Source: an uncultured Neomegalonema sp. (lineage in GTDB: Bacteria > Pseudomonadota > Alphaproteobacteria > Rhodobacterales > Rhodobacteraceae). Taken from it: a stretch of DNA of 11,019 bases. The notes beneath the pieces were generated by a model. It saw nothing but the letters and a program-made list of their open reading frames with translations, did not search any database and was not told where the DNA came from. Below are positions 1 to 7,604 of this stretch, piece after piece. The DNA lies in contig CALFWP010000077.1 in assembly GCA_937927905.1 (NCBI GenBank), forward strand, positions 1-11,019, given 5' to 3'. Both the position numbers and the translations under genes were made by a program. Numbering within the stretch: position 1 is the stretch's first letter; every line of letters begins with the position of its first letter.

Positions 1-99
1 GCGATCTTCGAGTACATCAACGGCTTTTATAATCCTCGTCGCAGGCACTCAGCCTTGGCTTGGAAAAGCCCCATGGCTTTCGAGGGTCAGGCCGCGTAA
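1..99 (+). CDS. IS3-family transposase (OrfB), C-terminal end only
   Basis: The window opens inside an open frame that runs 32 codons to a TAA at 97-99. It contains the residues YINGFYNPRRRHSAL followed by W-KSP-AFE, which is the typical C-terminus of the rve-type (DDE) integrase domain of IS3-family OrfB transposases. The enzyme would catalyse strand transfer of its own element. Only the extreme C-terminus is visible: the DDE catalytic residues, OrfA and the frameshift site lie upstream of base 1, so I cannot say whether the element is intact. The frame is open and ends close to the probable right terminal repeat, as in a normal IS3 element, so nothing here suggests decay. The family call is firm, the subgroup is not. 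Confidence 0.85.
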   Translation, partial: AIFEYINGFYNPRRRHSALAWKSPMAFEGQAA

Positions 100-137
100 C
101 TTAGAACTCGGAGCGGCACTAAACCGTGACAGGTCCA
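1..137 (+). mobile_element. Right end of an IS3-family insertion sequence
   Basis: This covers the transposase C-terminus plus 38 non-coding bases. Read on the minus strand from 137, the end starts TGGACCTGTCACGGTTTAG, which fits an IS3-family terminal inverted repeat (5'-TG...CA-3'). The exact boundary at 137 is inferred, because the left repeat and the paired target duplication are outside the window. The element lies about 170 bases upstream of the start of the large surface-protein gene and is oriented towards it. Confidence 0.6.
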
Positions 138-310
138 AACACCCTTGAAGGGCTATAAAACCGGCAATTCCCGCATCAGCAAAAATCCACCAGGCAACAG
201 TGAAATATAGCAAAAATTACAACAAAATTAAATTGAACACCTTCATCCAACATTAAGAACATTTTGAAGAAAAGTAAGCATACCGTGTAAAGAGTAGCGG
301 AGAGACGCTG
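138..310. other. AT-rich leader between IS end and surface-protein gene
   Basis: These 173 bases hold no gene I can support. Just past the IS end is an 11-base palindrome, CCCTTGAAGGG (142-152). Bases 185-290 are clearly more AT-rich than the flanks and probably contain the promoter of the downstream gene, but I find no convincing pair of boxes: TTGAAC at 233 and TTGAAG at 264 both lack a good -10 at normal spacing. The purine-rich GGAGAGA at 299-305 is the likely ribosome binding site for the ATG at 311. Confidence 0.4.
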
Positions 311-3300
311 ATGCAATGGCTTTCGAAATTTCTGCTGAGCGCCCTGATGATTATGCCGGTATCCGCTCATGCAGCACCGGATGTCTCAGCGTTATTCACA
401 CGTACGACAGGTGTGGCACCGTTTGACGCCGATAATACCCCGGGAAACGACAGCGGTCCCGACAATACGATTATCCGGACCAACGACACCATCAATTACA
501 GCTTCGAGGTCGCGGTCAGAGATGATGACGTAACCAACCTGACGATGAGACTTAATGTCAGTGCCGGACTGCAAGTGACATTGCCGGCATTCTGCCTTGA
601 AAGCGGTGTTTCGCCCGTATCCAGTATCTCAGGATCCGAAACAACCGGCTTTGACATCATTTGTAATGTCGGCAACATCAGAGAAGGATCACAGGTCATC
701 TATGCACTGCCGGCAACGGTGATACCGGAACAGGCAAACGGGTCCACGGTCTCCCTTTCCGGTGCGACAATCGAAAGTGATCAGACGCCCCTGGAAAGTT
801 TTTCTGGTTTTTCCGATACGGTATCCGCCGAACCGCGGCTTGATCTGATCAAAGACGGTCACACCCGGCTCATCGGTGTGCGGCCCGGTCCAAGCGGGGA
901 AAGCGGCGTTCTTTATGCATTTTCCCTTTTGGTGGCAACTCAAAACAACGGCATCGGAAGCGAGCTTGTCACGGCACCGCTCACCTTTACGGATGATCTT
1001 GCCGGTGTTGCTCCGAATGCTCTTCTTTTCCAGGGATGGCCGGGCGCATTTTCAAATGCGTGCGTACCGAATGATACGAGAGGGTTTCCATTACTCTGGC
1101 GCAATCCTATCGGAAACACTCAGGTATCCGACGGCGGCCCGGGGGGGGATAGAGCAGGCCCTGCTATCCAATCAGTTTTTAATTCAGGGACACTCAGTTG
1201 TACCGGCAGTACACCCGGCGGGACAGCTTCTGTAACAATTACTGGTGCTGATCTAAGCGGACGCCATTTTCCCTTACAAGCCGCAACCCGCCGTGCATTA
1301 CCGTCTGATACGAGATTTCTCGTATCAGGTGTTATGTTTATATGGATACCGGTGTCCGATATTAATGCGGGGGGCGGCGAGATCACGGTCAACAATATCT
1401 ACAGCGCCCTGAATGCCACCAGTATCAGCGGCCAACCGAATGCGGAACCGGATCTGACCAATAACCGGAGACGGTTTATCGCCCGTGACGGTTCAAACGG
1501 GCGATTTTTCCATAACACCATAGATCACACAACATTTGCGCTGATACCGGGACAAACAGCGCGCCGCAGCGGAGACGGCATTATCCTTCCCGGACAGACT
1601 TTCGCAACCCGGCATTACCAGACAAACGGCACAGTGATCACAAAGCAAACGCTCGACGATATTTCCCTGTGTACAAGTTTTGACAACAACGTACAGACCA
1701 TTACGGAAATAACCCCCGGGCAAGGAGCCCGCATGCAGTTTGAAGGCACGCCTGAAGGCGTTCAACCGGATTTCACGATTGAATACGGAACCGGTACATT
1801 CGGCCGGGACCAGACATGCGATGACGGAGACTCGCCCACCGGATGGTACACGGATATCAATCTTGTCCCCGGCGGCCCTTCGGCAATTTCTAAAGTCCGG
1901 GCAACCGCACCGTATCTTGCTGCACCGGGCGGAAGCAGCAGCACATATCGTGCAAACCTCATGGTTCAGTACACCGCTGCAGATGATATCGTCGGTGCCA
2001 TTGTCCCGCAGTGGGGAACTTTCAGATATAATCAACTGAACGGGGGCCGGTGGTTTTTAAGTACCTATGATGAAACGACCGCACTTGGAATCCTGGGTGA
2101 CAGGCTGTTTCTCACAAACGCATCTGCCCGAATTGATAAAGACACCAACCCGCCCGGAGACGAAGAGGTTCTGGCCGGTGATACGCTGGGCTTCCGCCTC
2201 ACGCCCTCTCTCACTGCACCTGCCGGTACCCCGGCGATCAGAACCGATGTCACTGTTACCGACACTTTACCCGAAGCCTACCGCTTTATTCTGGGATCCG
2301 CATCACCACCGGTGTCAAATTTTACCGACAACGCTGACGGAACGACCACACTTGTCTGGGAATTTCCGTCCAGCCTGATCAACAGTCCGCTGCCGGTTAT
2401 TGATTACGATGTCACGGTCGCACAAACAACACCGGACCGTACAGAAGCCATCAACTCTGTTGTCATTTCTTCACCCGGCGACGGAAGTGTGGAAAGTCTG
2501 CGCACAGACACGCACAGTATACTGGTCATCAACCCGGCAGGATTTTCGGTCTTCAAGATCGCATCACCTGTGCTTGTTTCACCGGATAATATATTCTCTT
2601 ACCGGCTGATTTACGCCAATACCGGAACAACAGATTACGGCAGCGTTCAATTCATCGATGTATTACCGAGCATGCGGGTGCCGCAAACACCTCCGACAAA
2701 TTTTGACGGCGCGTCGGCTTTCGACTCCGTATCAGGCACGAATGGTGAGGTTTTCGAATATACCAGGACCGACCCGGCAACGATTAACAGCGACCCGGCC
2801 GACGCGTCAAACCAGCCAGGCGGCTCTACAGTCTGGTGCTCATCTTTCTCGGGCGGTTCATGCCCCGCGTCACCGGCAGAGGTTACAGCCGTCCGGGGGA
2901 CATCCCCTCCCTTTTTGCGGGGACAACCGCAACGTGTCGTTACCGTAAACATAAACGGGACAGCGAACGATTCTTTCAACACTTACTCAAACCGGTTTAC
3001 CGCCAGAGCGGAAGGACTGGCTTTTGCGGTCACATCAACAACCGCAACAGTTTCGGTCCGGACAGCAGACATTTCACTGGAAAAAACCGTAGCACCGCCG
3101 ACTGCTGCCAACCCCGATATTGTGACATTCACACTCACCGCATCCAACAACGGACCGCATTCCGCGCTGAATGCTGATGTGACGGACACCTTACCATCCG
3201 GATTAAGGTATTTCGATCATAGCGGAGCAGGGACATTTAATCCGTCAACCGGCATCTGGAAAACCGGGGACGTCCCGGTCGGAGGCAGCCGGAGCCTGAC

Positions 3301-4537
3301 ATTAAGAGCCGAAGTCCTGCCAGGCGGAAACTATACAAATATTGCAGAGGTCACAGCACAGCTTTACGCAGATCCGGATTCCTCGCCTGCTAATATGGCA
3401 ACCGCACCGGGAGAAGACGATGAGTCCAGTGCCTCTCTAACACGATTAAGCGGCCTTATCTTCCTTGATACCGGAGCGGGTGGCGGTACAGCCCATGACG
3501 GCGTGGTAAACGGAACAGAAGCAGGCGGACGCTTCGGAACGATTGCCTTACGAAGCACTGCGACAGGCACTATCCAATCGGTTGCAAAGGTTGGCGCTGA
3601 CGGGACATGGTCGGCGGTCCTGACAGACGGATTACCGTCACAATTCGAGGCGGTTTTCGTTCCTTCAACATCTTTTATTCTGATGTCGGAAGGGGGCACC
3701 GGCCTGCCGTCTTTGGTCAACCCGGTCCCGAATGACGGAAATATCCGTTTCACACCGGATATAGGTTTTGAATATACCGGACTGAATTTCGGCGTCATCC
3801 GTGAACCTTTATTGCAGCAGGATCAGGTCTCATCCATTGCCGCAGGGCAGATCACCGATCTGTCTCACCGTTATGAAGCACCCAGCTCAGGCAGTGTGCT
3901 CTTCAGTCTGGCAAACCTCATCTCAAATCCGGAGGGCGCATTCTCGAATACGCTGCTTCTGGATGCGGATTGTGACGACGTACCCGAGCGCCCGTTTTCC
4001 GGCGCGTTGCCTATACTGCCGGATCAGTCGATTTGTATTATCGTCAGAACACAAGCCGGGGGCGGTGTGTCGACAGGGGCAAGTCATATCTATGACTTGA
4101 TCGCACTGACATCCTTTGCCGGCTCAACAATAACGCACACTACACAAAACAGTGACCGTCTGGATTTGAACGGCAGCGGAAATGATCAGCTTGTGCTGCG
4201 CAAATTGGTGAAAAACATCACAGCCGGAACTCCGGAAACAACAAACAACACCGGCGATATCGGTGATGTACTGGAATACCGGCTGATTCTGACAAACCCG
4301 GGGGCCGGCCCTGCAATGAATGTCATTGTCAGAGATCAGACACCGGCCTGGACAGCCCTTTCCACGGCTTTGGCATCGAGCACAAACCTGACCCCGACCG
4401 TGGTGTGCAATCTGGTTCAACCTGATGCCGTTTCCAATGCACCCGGTTATGTCGGTCCCCTGAACTGGTCCTGCCCCGGTTCCGTTCCGCCGGGCAGCGG
4501 AGGCGTCATCTCGTTCAGGGTGTCAATCGCACCCTGA
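311..4537 (+). CDS. Large secreted DUF11-repeat surface protein
   Basis: This encodes 1408 residues. Residues 1-21 form a Sec signal peptide: Lys6, a hydrophobic core, then A-H-A before the predicted cut. The rest is Thr/Ser/Gly/Asn-rich with few Lys, typical of extracellular beta-sandwich proteins. DUF11-like repeats can be recognised from their hallmark of a basic D/E-K lead, then a TxxNxG strand and VTDTLP. They begin near residues 173, 606, 743, 918 and 1290, the clearest being at 918-1040 (ending VTDTLPSGLRYF). An SdrD/Cna-B-like domain begins near 1046 (LSGLIFLDTGAGGGT). The protein ends just after the last repeat; I see no LPXTG, PEP-CTERM, transmembrane segment or autotransporter barrel, so anchoring is unknown. 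The ATG at 311 is preceded by GGAGAGA. The gene stands alone between an IS end and a convergent tRNA. Such proteins are usually described as cell-surface or matrix proteins; the specific function cannot be read from the sequence. A G8 tract at 1141-1148 lies at residues 277-280. Confidence 0.85.
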   Translation: MQWLSKFLLSALMIMPVSAHAAPDVSALFTRTTGVAPFDADNTPGNDSGPDNTIIRTNDTINYSFEVAVRDDDVTNLTMRLNVSAGLQVTLPAFCLESGVSPVSSISGSETTGFDIICNVGNIREGSQVIYALPATVIPEQANGSTVSLSGATIESDQTPLESFSGFSDTVSAEPRLDLIKDGHTRLIGVRPGPSGESGVLYAFSLLVATQNNGIGSELVTAPLTFTDDLAGVAPNALLFQGWPGAFSNACVPNDTRGFPLLWRNPIGNTQVSDGGPGGDRAGPAIQSVFNSGTLSCTGSTPGGTASVTITGADLSGRHFPLQAATRRALPSDTRFLVSGVMFIWIPVSDINAGGGEITVNNIYSALNATSISGQPNAEPDLTNNRRRFIARDGSNGRFFHNTIDHTTFALIPGQTARRSGDGIILPGQTFATRHYQTNGTVITKQTLDDISLCTSFDNNVQTITEITPGQGARMQFEGTPEGVQPDFTIEYGTGTFGRDQTCDDGDSPTGWYTDINLVPGGPSAISKVRATAPYLAAPGGSSSTYRANLMVQYTAADDIVGAIVPQWGTFRYNQLNGGRWFLSTYDETTALGILGDRLFLTNASARIDKDTNPPGDEEVLAGDTLGFRLTPSLTAPAGTPAIRTDVTVTDTLPEAYRFILGSASPPVSNFTDNADGTTTLVWEFPSSLINSPLPVIDYDVTVAQTTPDRTEAINSVVISSPGDGSVESLRTDTHSILVINPAGFSVFKIASPVLVSPDNIFSYRLIYANTGTTDYGSVQFIDVLPSMRVPQTPPTNFDGASAFDSVSGTNGEVFEYTRTDPATINSDPADASNQPGGSTVWCSSFSGGSCPASPAEVTAVRGTSPPFLRGQPQRVVTVNINGTANDSFNTYSNRFTARAEGLAFAVTSTTATVSVRTADISLEKTVAPPTAANPDIVTFTLTASNNGPHSALNADVTDTLPSGLRYFDHSGAGTFNPSTGIWKTGDVPVGGSRSLTLRAEVLPGGNYTNIAEVTAQLYADPDSSPANMATAPGEDDESSASLTRLSGLIFLDTGAGGGTAHDGVVNGTEAGGRFGTIALRSTATGTIQSVAKVGADGTWSAVLTDGLPSQFEAVFVPSTSFILMSEGGTGLPSLVNPVPNDGNIRFTPDIGFEYTGLNFGVIREPLLQQDQVSSIAAGQITDLSHRYEAPSSGSVLFSLANLISNPEGAFSNTLLLDADCDDVPERPFSGALPILPDQSICIIVRTQAGGGVSTGASHIYDLIALTSFAGSTITHTTQNSDRLDLNGSGNDQLVLRKLVKNITAGTPETTNNTGDIGDVLEYRLILTNPGAGPAMNVIVRDQTPAWTALSTALASSTNLTPTVVCNLVQPDAVSNAPGYVGPLNWSCPGSVPPGSGGVISFRVSIAP
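1141..1148 (+). repeat. Homopolymeric G8 tract inside the surface-protein gene
   Basis: Eight consecutive G residues encode part of Pro277-Gly-Gly-Asp280. Gain of one G would bring a TAG at 1150-1152 into frame at once. Loss of one G would shift reading into a frame that closes at 1235. Either slip therefore removes about 80% of the protein. A shorter G6 run lies at 1369-1374. The tract itself is seen directly; any role in phase variation is inference. Confidence 0.8.
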
Positions 4538-4542
4538 GCGAA

Positions 4543-4557
4543 AACCGACTGCCGGTT
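4543..4557. terminator. Possible shared hairpin between the surface gene and tRNA-Asp
   Basis: AACCG (4543-4547) and CGGTT (4553-4557) form a 5-bp stem with a 5-base loop, six bases past the stop codon. Transcription from the left (surface protein) and from the right (tRNA-Asp) converge on it. Only the minus-strand reading has a short T run after the stem (GGTTTTCG), so it suits the tRNA transcript better. The stem is short and the call is weak. Confidence 0.3.
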
Positions 4558-4602
4558 AAAACTGGCTTTCGTATGTAATAAATTTAATGATTTAGTAAAA
4601 TG

Positions 4603-4679
4603 TGGCGCGGTTGACGGGACTCGAACCCGCGACCCCCGGCGTGACAGGCCGGTACTCTAACCAACTGAGCTACAACCGC
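4603..4679 (-). tRNA. tRNA-Asp (anticodon GTC)
   Basis: Read on the minus strand, the 77 bases fold as a complete cloverleaf. The acceptor stem is GCGGTTG/CAACCGC, the D arm contains AGCTCAGTTGGTTAGAG, the anticodon stem-loop CCGGC-CTGTCAC-GCCGG places GTC at 4643-4645, and the T arm contains GGTTCGAGTCC. The discriminator is G, and CCA is encoded at 4603-4605. It decodes GAC/GAU aspartate codons. It is transcribed alone, towards the surface-protein gene, from a promoter 28 bases upstream of its 5' end. No integrase or attachment-site duplication is visible beside it. Confidence 0.97.
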
Positions 4680-4706
4680 GCATCGCACTTTGCTGTGCAG
4701 AGGTGA

Positions 4707-4735
4707 CGTTTAATCCGACTGATGCTGCGCGTCAA
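4707..4735 (-). promoter_or_regulatory. Promoter of tRNA-Asp
   Basis: On the minus strand TTGACG (4730-4735) and TAAACG (4707-4712) are separated by exactly 17 bases. The -10 box lies 27 bases before the mature tRNA 5' end, leaving room for a short leader removed by RNase P. This is a good housekeeping sigma-70-type promoter in the right place. Confidence 0.65.
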
Positions 4736-5009
4736 GACGTCAGTTACAGTAAATACGATTTATATGCATATCAGGTGTTTGGTTTCAGAATTTGACAGGT
4801 CTGCACACCGGGCCGCATATAAAAATAAACCCGAAAAGTACGAAAAACTTGAGCCTGACGGCGAGGTGACGGACATCAATACAGCATGATGTCCGGTACC
4901 GTCATTCATCACGGGCAATCGCTTTGATTGAGTGACGCTTTTACCGCCGGATTAACAGGCCAAGAACCCAACCTGCGTTTTCAGCATACCAGAAAAAAAT
5001 CAGAGCGAT
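4736..5009. other. Intergenic stretch with an unassigned promoter-like site and hairpin
   Basis: I see no supportable gene here. On the plus strand TTGACA (4792-4797) is followed after 18 bases by CATATA (4816-4821), a promoter-like pair with no plus-strand gene behind it. A perfect 7-bp stem, GGACATC (4871-4877) and GATGTCC (4888-4894) with a 10-base loop, lies about 45 bases downstream, and CAATC/GATTG (4916-4930) makes a second small stem. No T-rich terminator follows. This could be a small RNA or leftover sequence. Confidence 0.3.
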
Positions 5010-5011
5010 TT
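4993..5011 (-). terminator. Weak terminator after the VWA gene
   Basis: Directly after and overlapping the TAA of the minus-strand VWA gene, the minus strand reads AAATC-GCTCT-GATTTTTTT. This is a 5-bp AT-rich stem with a 5-base loop running into seven T. The T tract is good but the stem is poor, so confidence is low. Confidence 0.35.
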
Positions 5012-5777
5012 ATGATGCCTTCCAGCCAAGGCCGGTGGCCCCGATCAACGGACAGATCAGCACTTCATTCAGTGCGCCAACCAATTCTTCCGTCGAATCA
5101 GCGGTCACAAACTGTCCCCCTGTCCGGTCTGCAAGGCAGCGGGTTTCAGTGTGCAGGCGTTTGCGCTCGCTGGCCGTCAGCTCGCTTTTATCGACATAGG
5201 TTGTGTGATCCGAAAAGGCGAGCGTATCAAAGGGCAGGCGGAAGCCGATCACATGGACGGTCACATTTGTGGGGGCCAGGCGCGAGGCCAGACGGCAAGG
5301 TTGCCCGCCGCAGGTATCGGCCCCGTCCGTGACCAGCACAACGATACCCGGCCTGCCCGTGCCCTGCAGGTGGGCCGCCGCATCCTGTACCGCACCGGTC
5401 AGCGGCGTACCGCCATCCGGTTCGGTCTCCTCAACCTCGGCAATGATCCGTGCGGCGGCATCGGGCAGCGGCAACAATCTGAGGTCAATATTTCCGCAGG
5501 TTCCGTTCGGACCGGGGCCGTAGATTACCAGACCGACCCGGCGGAACGCTGTAATATCCGGCATGGTCTGCCGGACGGCATCGCGGGCCTCGTCAATACG
5601 CGGTGTTGTGAACTGGCTGTAACCGACCCCCGCCATGGATGCGGAGGCATCGAAGACCAGCATTGCATCGGCATTGCAATTGGCAACTGCGGCAAGGGCG
5701 GTGCTGTTCAAAGTCAGGGCACAAGCCAGTGCCGTGACCGCCGAGCGGATTGAAAACCTTTTGACCGTATCCTGCAT
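5010..5777 (-). CDS. Exported von Willebrand factor A (VWA) domain protein
   Basis: This encodes 255 residues. Residues 1-30 look like a Sec signal peptide (Lys6 and Arg8/Arg11, then a hydrophobic core ending ALAA). The mature part is essentially one VWA domain with a complete metal-ion-dependent adhesion site: DASAS at 43-47, Thr124 in DGGTPL and Asp151 in LVTDGAD. Such domains bind a divalent metal and a protein ligand. After the signal there are six cysteines (34, 94, 156, 161, 214, 242), an even number consistent with disulfides outside the cytoplasm. There is no C-terminal membrane helix, so it should be soluble in the periplasm or released. On the minus strand GGGAG precedes the ATG at 5777. 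It is divergent from yaiI across 100 bases and has no companion such as a MoxR ATPase or Tad pilus gene, so its partner is unknown. Confidence 0.85.
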   Translation of the reverse strand: MQDTVKRFSIRSAVTALACALTLNSTALAAVANCNADAMLVFDASASMAGVGYSQFTTPRIDEARDAVRQTMPDITAFRRVGLVIYGPGPNGTCGNIDLRLLPLPDAAARIIAEVEETEPDGGTPLTGAVQDAAAHLQGTGRPGIVVLVTDGADTCGGQPCRLASRLAPTNVTVHVIGFRLPFDTLAFSDHTTYVDKSELTASERKRLHTETRCLADRTGGQFVTADSTEELVGALNEVLICPLIGATGLGWKAS

Positions 5778-5877
5778 ACCCGGGCTCCCGTTTACTTTGC
5801 GCGGTGCGGTCTGTCCCTACATGGCGGAATTTCAGAAAAAGCTTGCACCGCGTGAATGCAAAATGACAGGTAGGGCA

Positions 5878-6342
5878 ATGAGCGGCAATATCCCTCACAT
5901 TCTCGTGGATGCCGATGCCTGTCCTGTAAAGGAAGAGGTGTATAAGGTCGCCTTCCGGCACGATATCCCTGTGAGTGTGGTCTCAAACGGCGGGATACGG
6001 GTCCCGGATCATCCGCTGATCGAGCGTGTGATCGTTCCGGCGGACCCTGATGCGGCCGATGACTGGATTGCAGAACGTGCAAGCGCCACGTCCGTAATTG
6101 TAACGGCAGATATCCTGCTGGCGGAACGGGGTGTGAAGGCAGAGGCGATTGTGCTGTCTCCGACCGGTAAACCGTTCACGAAAGACTCCATCGGCGCAGC
6201 AGTCGCCACGCGAAACCTTATGGCCGAACTGCGTGTGGGCGGTGATCAGACCGGGGGACCATCGGCATTCAGAAAAGAGGACCGTTCACGGTTCCTGCAG
6301 GCGCTGGATACAGCACTGGTACGTCTGAAAGCGGCGCGTTAA
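5878..6342 (+). CDS. yaiI: YaiI/YqxD family (UPF0178, DUF188) protein
   Basis: The protein has 154 residues, the usual family length. The N-terminal signature ILVDADACPVK (residues 8-18, with Asp11, Asp13 and Cys15) is followed by VSNGGIRVP, VIVTADILLAERGV, and a C-terminal SIGAAVATRNLMAELR. The family is conserved in bacteria and has a PIN/NYN-like nuclease-type fold with clustered acidic residues, but no established activity. I chose the ATG at 5878 because the protein then starts a few residues before the conserved motif and AGGTAGG lies just upstream. In-frame ATGs at 5863 and 5821 are possible but would add non-conserved residues. The aminotransferase gene follows after 33 bases, so the two are probably one transcript. 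Confidence 0.88.
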   Translation: MSGNIPHILVDADACPVKEEVYKVAFRHDIPVSVVSNGGIRVPDHPLIERVIVPADPDAADDWIAERASATSVIVTADILLAERGVKAEAIVLSPTGKPFTKDSIGAAVATRNLMAELRVGGDQTGGPSAFRKEDRSRFLQALDTALVRLKAAR

Positions 6343-6375
6343 ACTCTCAAGAAAAGAAACCGGAGCGAGTCTCTT

Positions 6376-7539
6376 ATGATCCCGACCGATGCAATTGCGC
6401 GCCTTGGCACTGAGAGCGCCTTTTCCGTACTTGCCCGCGCCGCGGAATTACAGCGCCAGGGCAAGGACATCATCAACCTTGGTATCGGCCAGCCGGATTT
6501 TCCGACGCCGGAACATCTTGTCGAGGCAGGTATCAAGGCTCTGCGCGACGGGCATCACGGTTACACCCCGGCAAAGGGCATCCTGCCTTTGCGCGAAGCG
6601 GTCTGTGCGGATATCGCAAACCAGCGCGGGGTCGAAGTATCTCCCGAGGCCATTACGATTATGCCGGGCGGCAAGCCGACGATGTTTTTTTCGATCCTGA
6701 TGTTCGGTGCACCGGGCACAGAGATCATCTATCCCGACCCTGGCTTTCCGATTTACCGTTCAATGATCGAATATTCCGGTGCAACGCCGGTTCCCATGAC
6801 GCTGCACGAGGACCGCGATTTCGGGTTCAGCGCCGATGAGGTCCTGGGACAGATCAATGACAGGACACGGTTGATCATCGTCAACTCGCCCGGCAACCCG
6901 ACCGGCGGTGTCACACCGAAGGCGGAGGTGGAAAAGCTGATCGCAGGGCTGGCGGCCTGGCCGGATGTTGCGGTGATGTCCGACGAAATCTACAGCCGGA
7001 TGCTCTATGGCGGGCGGCAACATACGTCCTTTCTGGCATATCCCGAAATCCGGGACCGGCTGATCGTACTGGATGGCTGGTCGAAAACCTATGCTATGAC
7101 CGGTTGGCGGCTGGGTTATGCAGTCTGGCCGGACAAGCTGATTGATCTTGCGGAGCGGTTTTGTGTGAACGCGCATTCCTGTGTGAATGCGGCGTCACAA
7201 TATGCGGGGATCGCTGCGCTTGAGGGACCACAGGATGCGGTGAATATGATGATGGAAGCGTTTGACGCGCGCCGCGTGGCCATTGTCGGAATGCTCAATG
7301 ACCTGCCGGGCTTCCGCTGTGCCGATGCCGCCGGTGCCTTTTATGCGTTTCCGAATATTGCGGGCACCGGGTCGGATGCGCAAAGCCTTCAGACCCGTTT
7401 GCTGGAAGAGGCAGGAGTTGCGACAGTGGCCGGGACCAGTTTCGGGGTCAATGGCGATGGTTTCATACGGTTCAGTTATGCGAACTCACTTGAAAATATC
7501 GAGATGGCGATGGGCCGGATCCGCGCGGTTTTGGGCTAG
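6376..7539 (+). CDS. PLP-dependent aminotransferase, class I/II
   Basis: This encodes 387 residues, a normal length for fold-type I aspartate/aromatic aminotransferases. The family marks are all present: INLGIGQPDFPTP (33-45), YTPAKG (63-68), NSPGNPTGG with Asn174, SDEIY with Asp203 and Tyr206, the Schiff-base lysine Lys237 in DGWSKTYAMTGWRLGY, and Arg365 near the C-terminus, which normally holds the substrate carboxylate. The enzyme should be cytosolic and transfer an amino group from an amino acid to a 2-oxo acid through pyridoxal phosphate. The donor cannot be told from sequence, so I give no symbol. The segment MPGGKPTMFF (96-105) replaces the commoner G-x-x-x-A-L/I helix start near the phosphate-binding loop. 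GGAG at 6362-6365 precedes the ATG. It lies 33 bases after yaiI and 65 before ubiK on the same strand. Confidence 0.92.
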   Translation: MIPTDAIARLGTESAFSVLARAAELQRQGKDIINLGIGQPDFPTPEHLVEAGIKALRDGHHGYTPAKGILPLREAVCADIANQRGVEVSPEAITIMPGGKPTMFFSILMFGAPGTEIIYPDPGFPIYRSMIEYSGATPVPMTLHEDRDFGFSADEVLGQINDRTRLIIVNSPGNPTGGVTPKAEVEKLIAGLAAWPDVAVMSDEIYSRMLYGGRQHTSFLAYPEIRDRLIVLDGWSKTYAMTGWRLGYAVWPDKLIDLAERFCVNAHSCVNAASQYAGIAALEGPQDAVNMMMEAFDARRVAIVGMLNDLPGFRCADAAGAFYAFPNIAGTGSDAQSLQTRLLEEAGVATVAGTSFGVNGDGFIRFSYANSLENIEMAMGRIRAVLG

Positions 7540-7604
7540 ACGCCGTTATTGCCTTGCGTCCGTCATAAAACATCCTAAGTGACAATAAGAAAAGGAAAAA
7601 CACC

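Noticed and set aside
876..1235. Plus-strand open frame of 119 codons inside the surface-protein gene
   Set aside because: It lies wholly within the large gene in another frame, has no family resemblance and no ribosome binding site. It matters only as the frame entered after loss of one G in the G8 tract.
1493..2035. Minus-strand open frame of 180 codons within the surface-protein gene
   Set aside because: It is a shadow of the plus-strand gene; its Cys/Arg-rich translation has no recognisable domain.
4603..4679. tRNA-Asp as an integration site for a genomic island
   Set aside because: No integrase gene and no direct repeat of the tRNA 3' end were found in the window.
4928..5753. Plus-strand open frames opposite the VWA gene (4928-5332, 5151-5753, 5269-5523)
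   Set aside because: They are antisense to a gene with a signal peptide and complete VWA metal site, and their translations look like no protein family.
5635..5877. Longer N-terminus for YaiI beginning at 5635
   Set aside because: It would run antisense through the start of the VWA gene and add about 80 non-conserved residues before the family's N-terminal motif.
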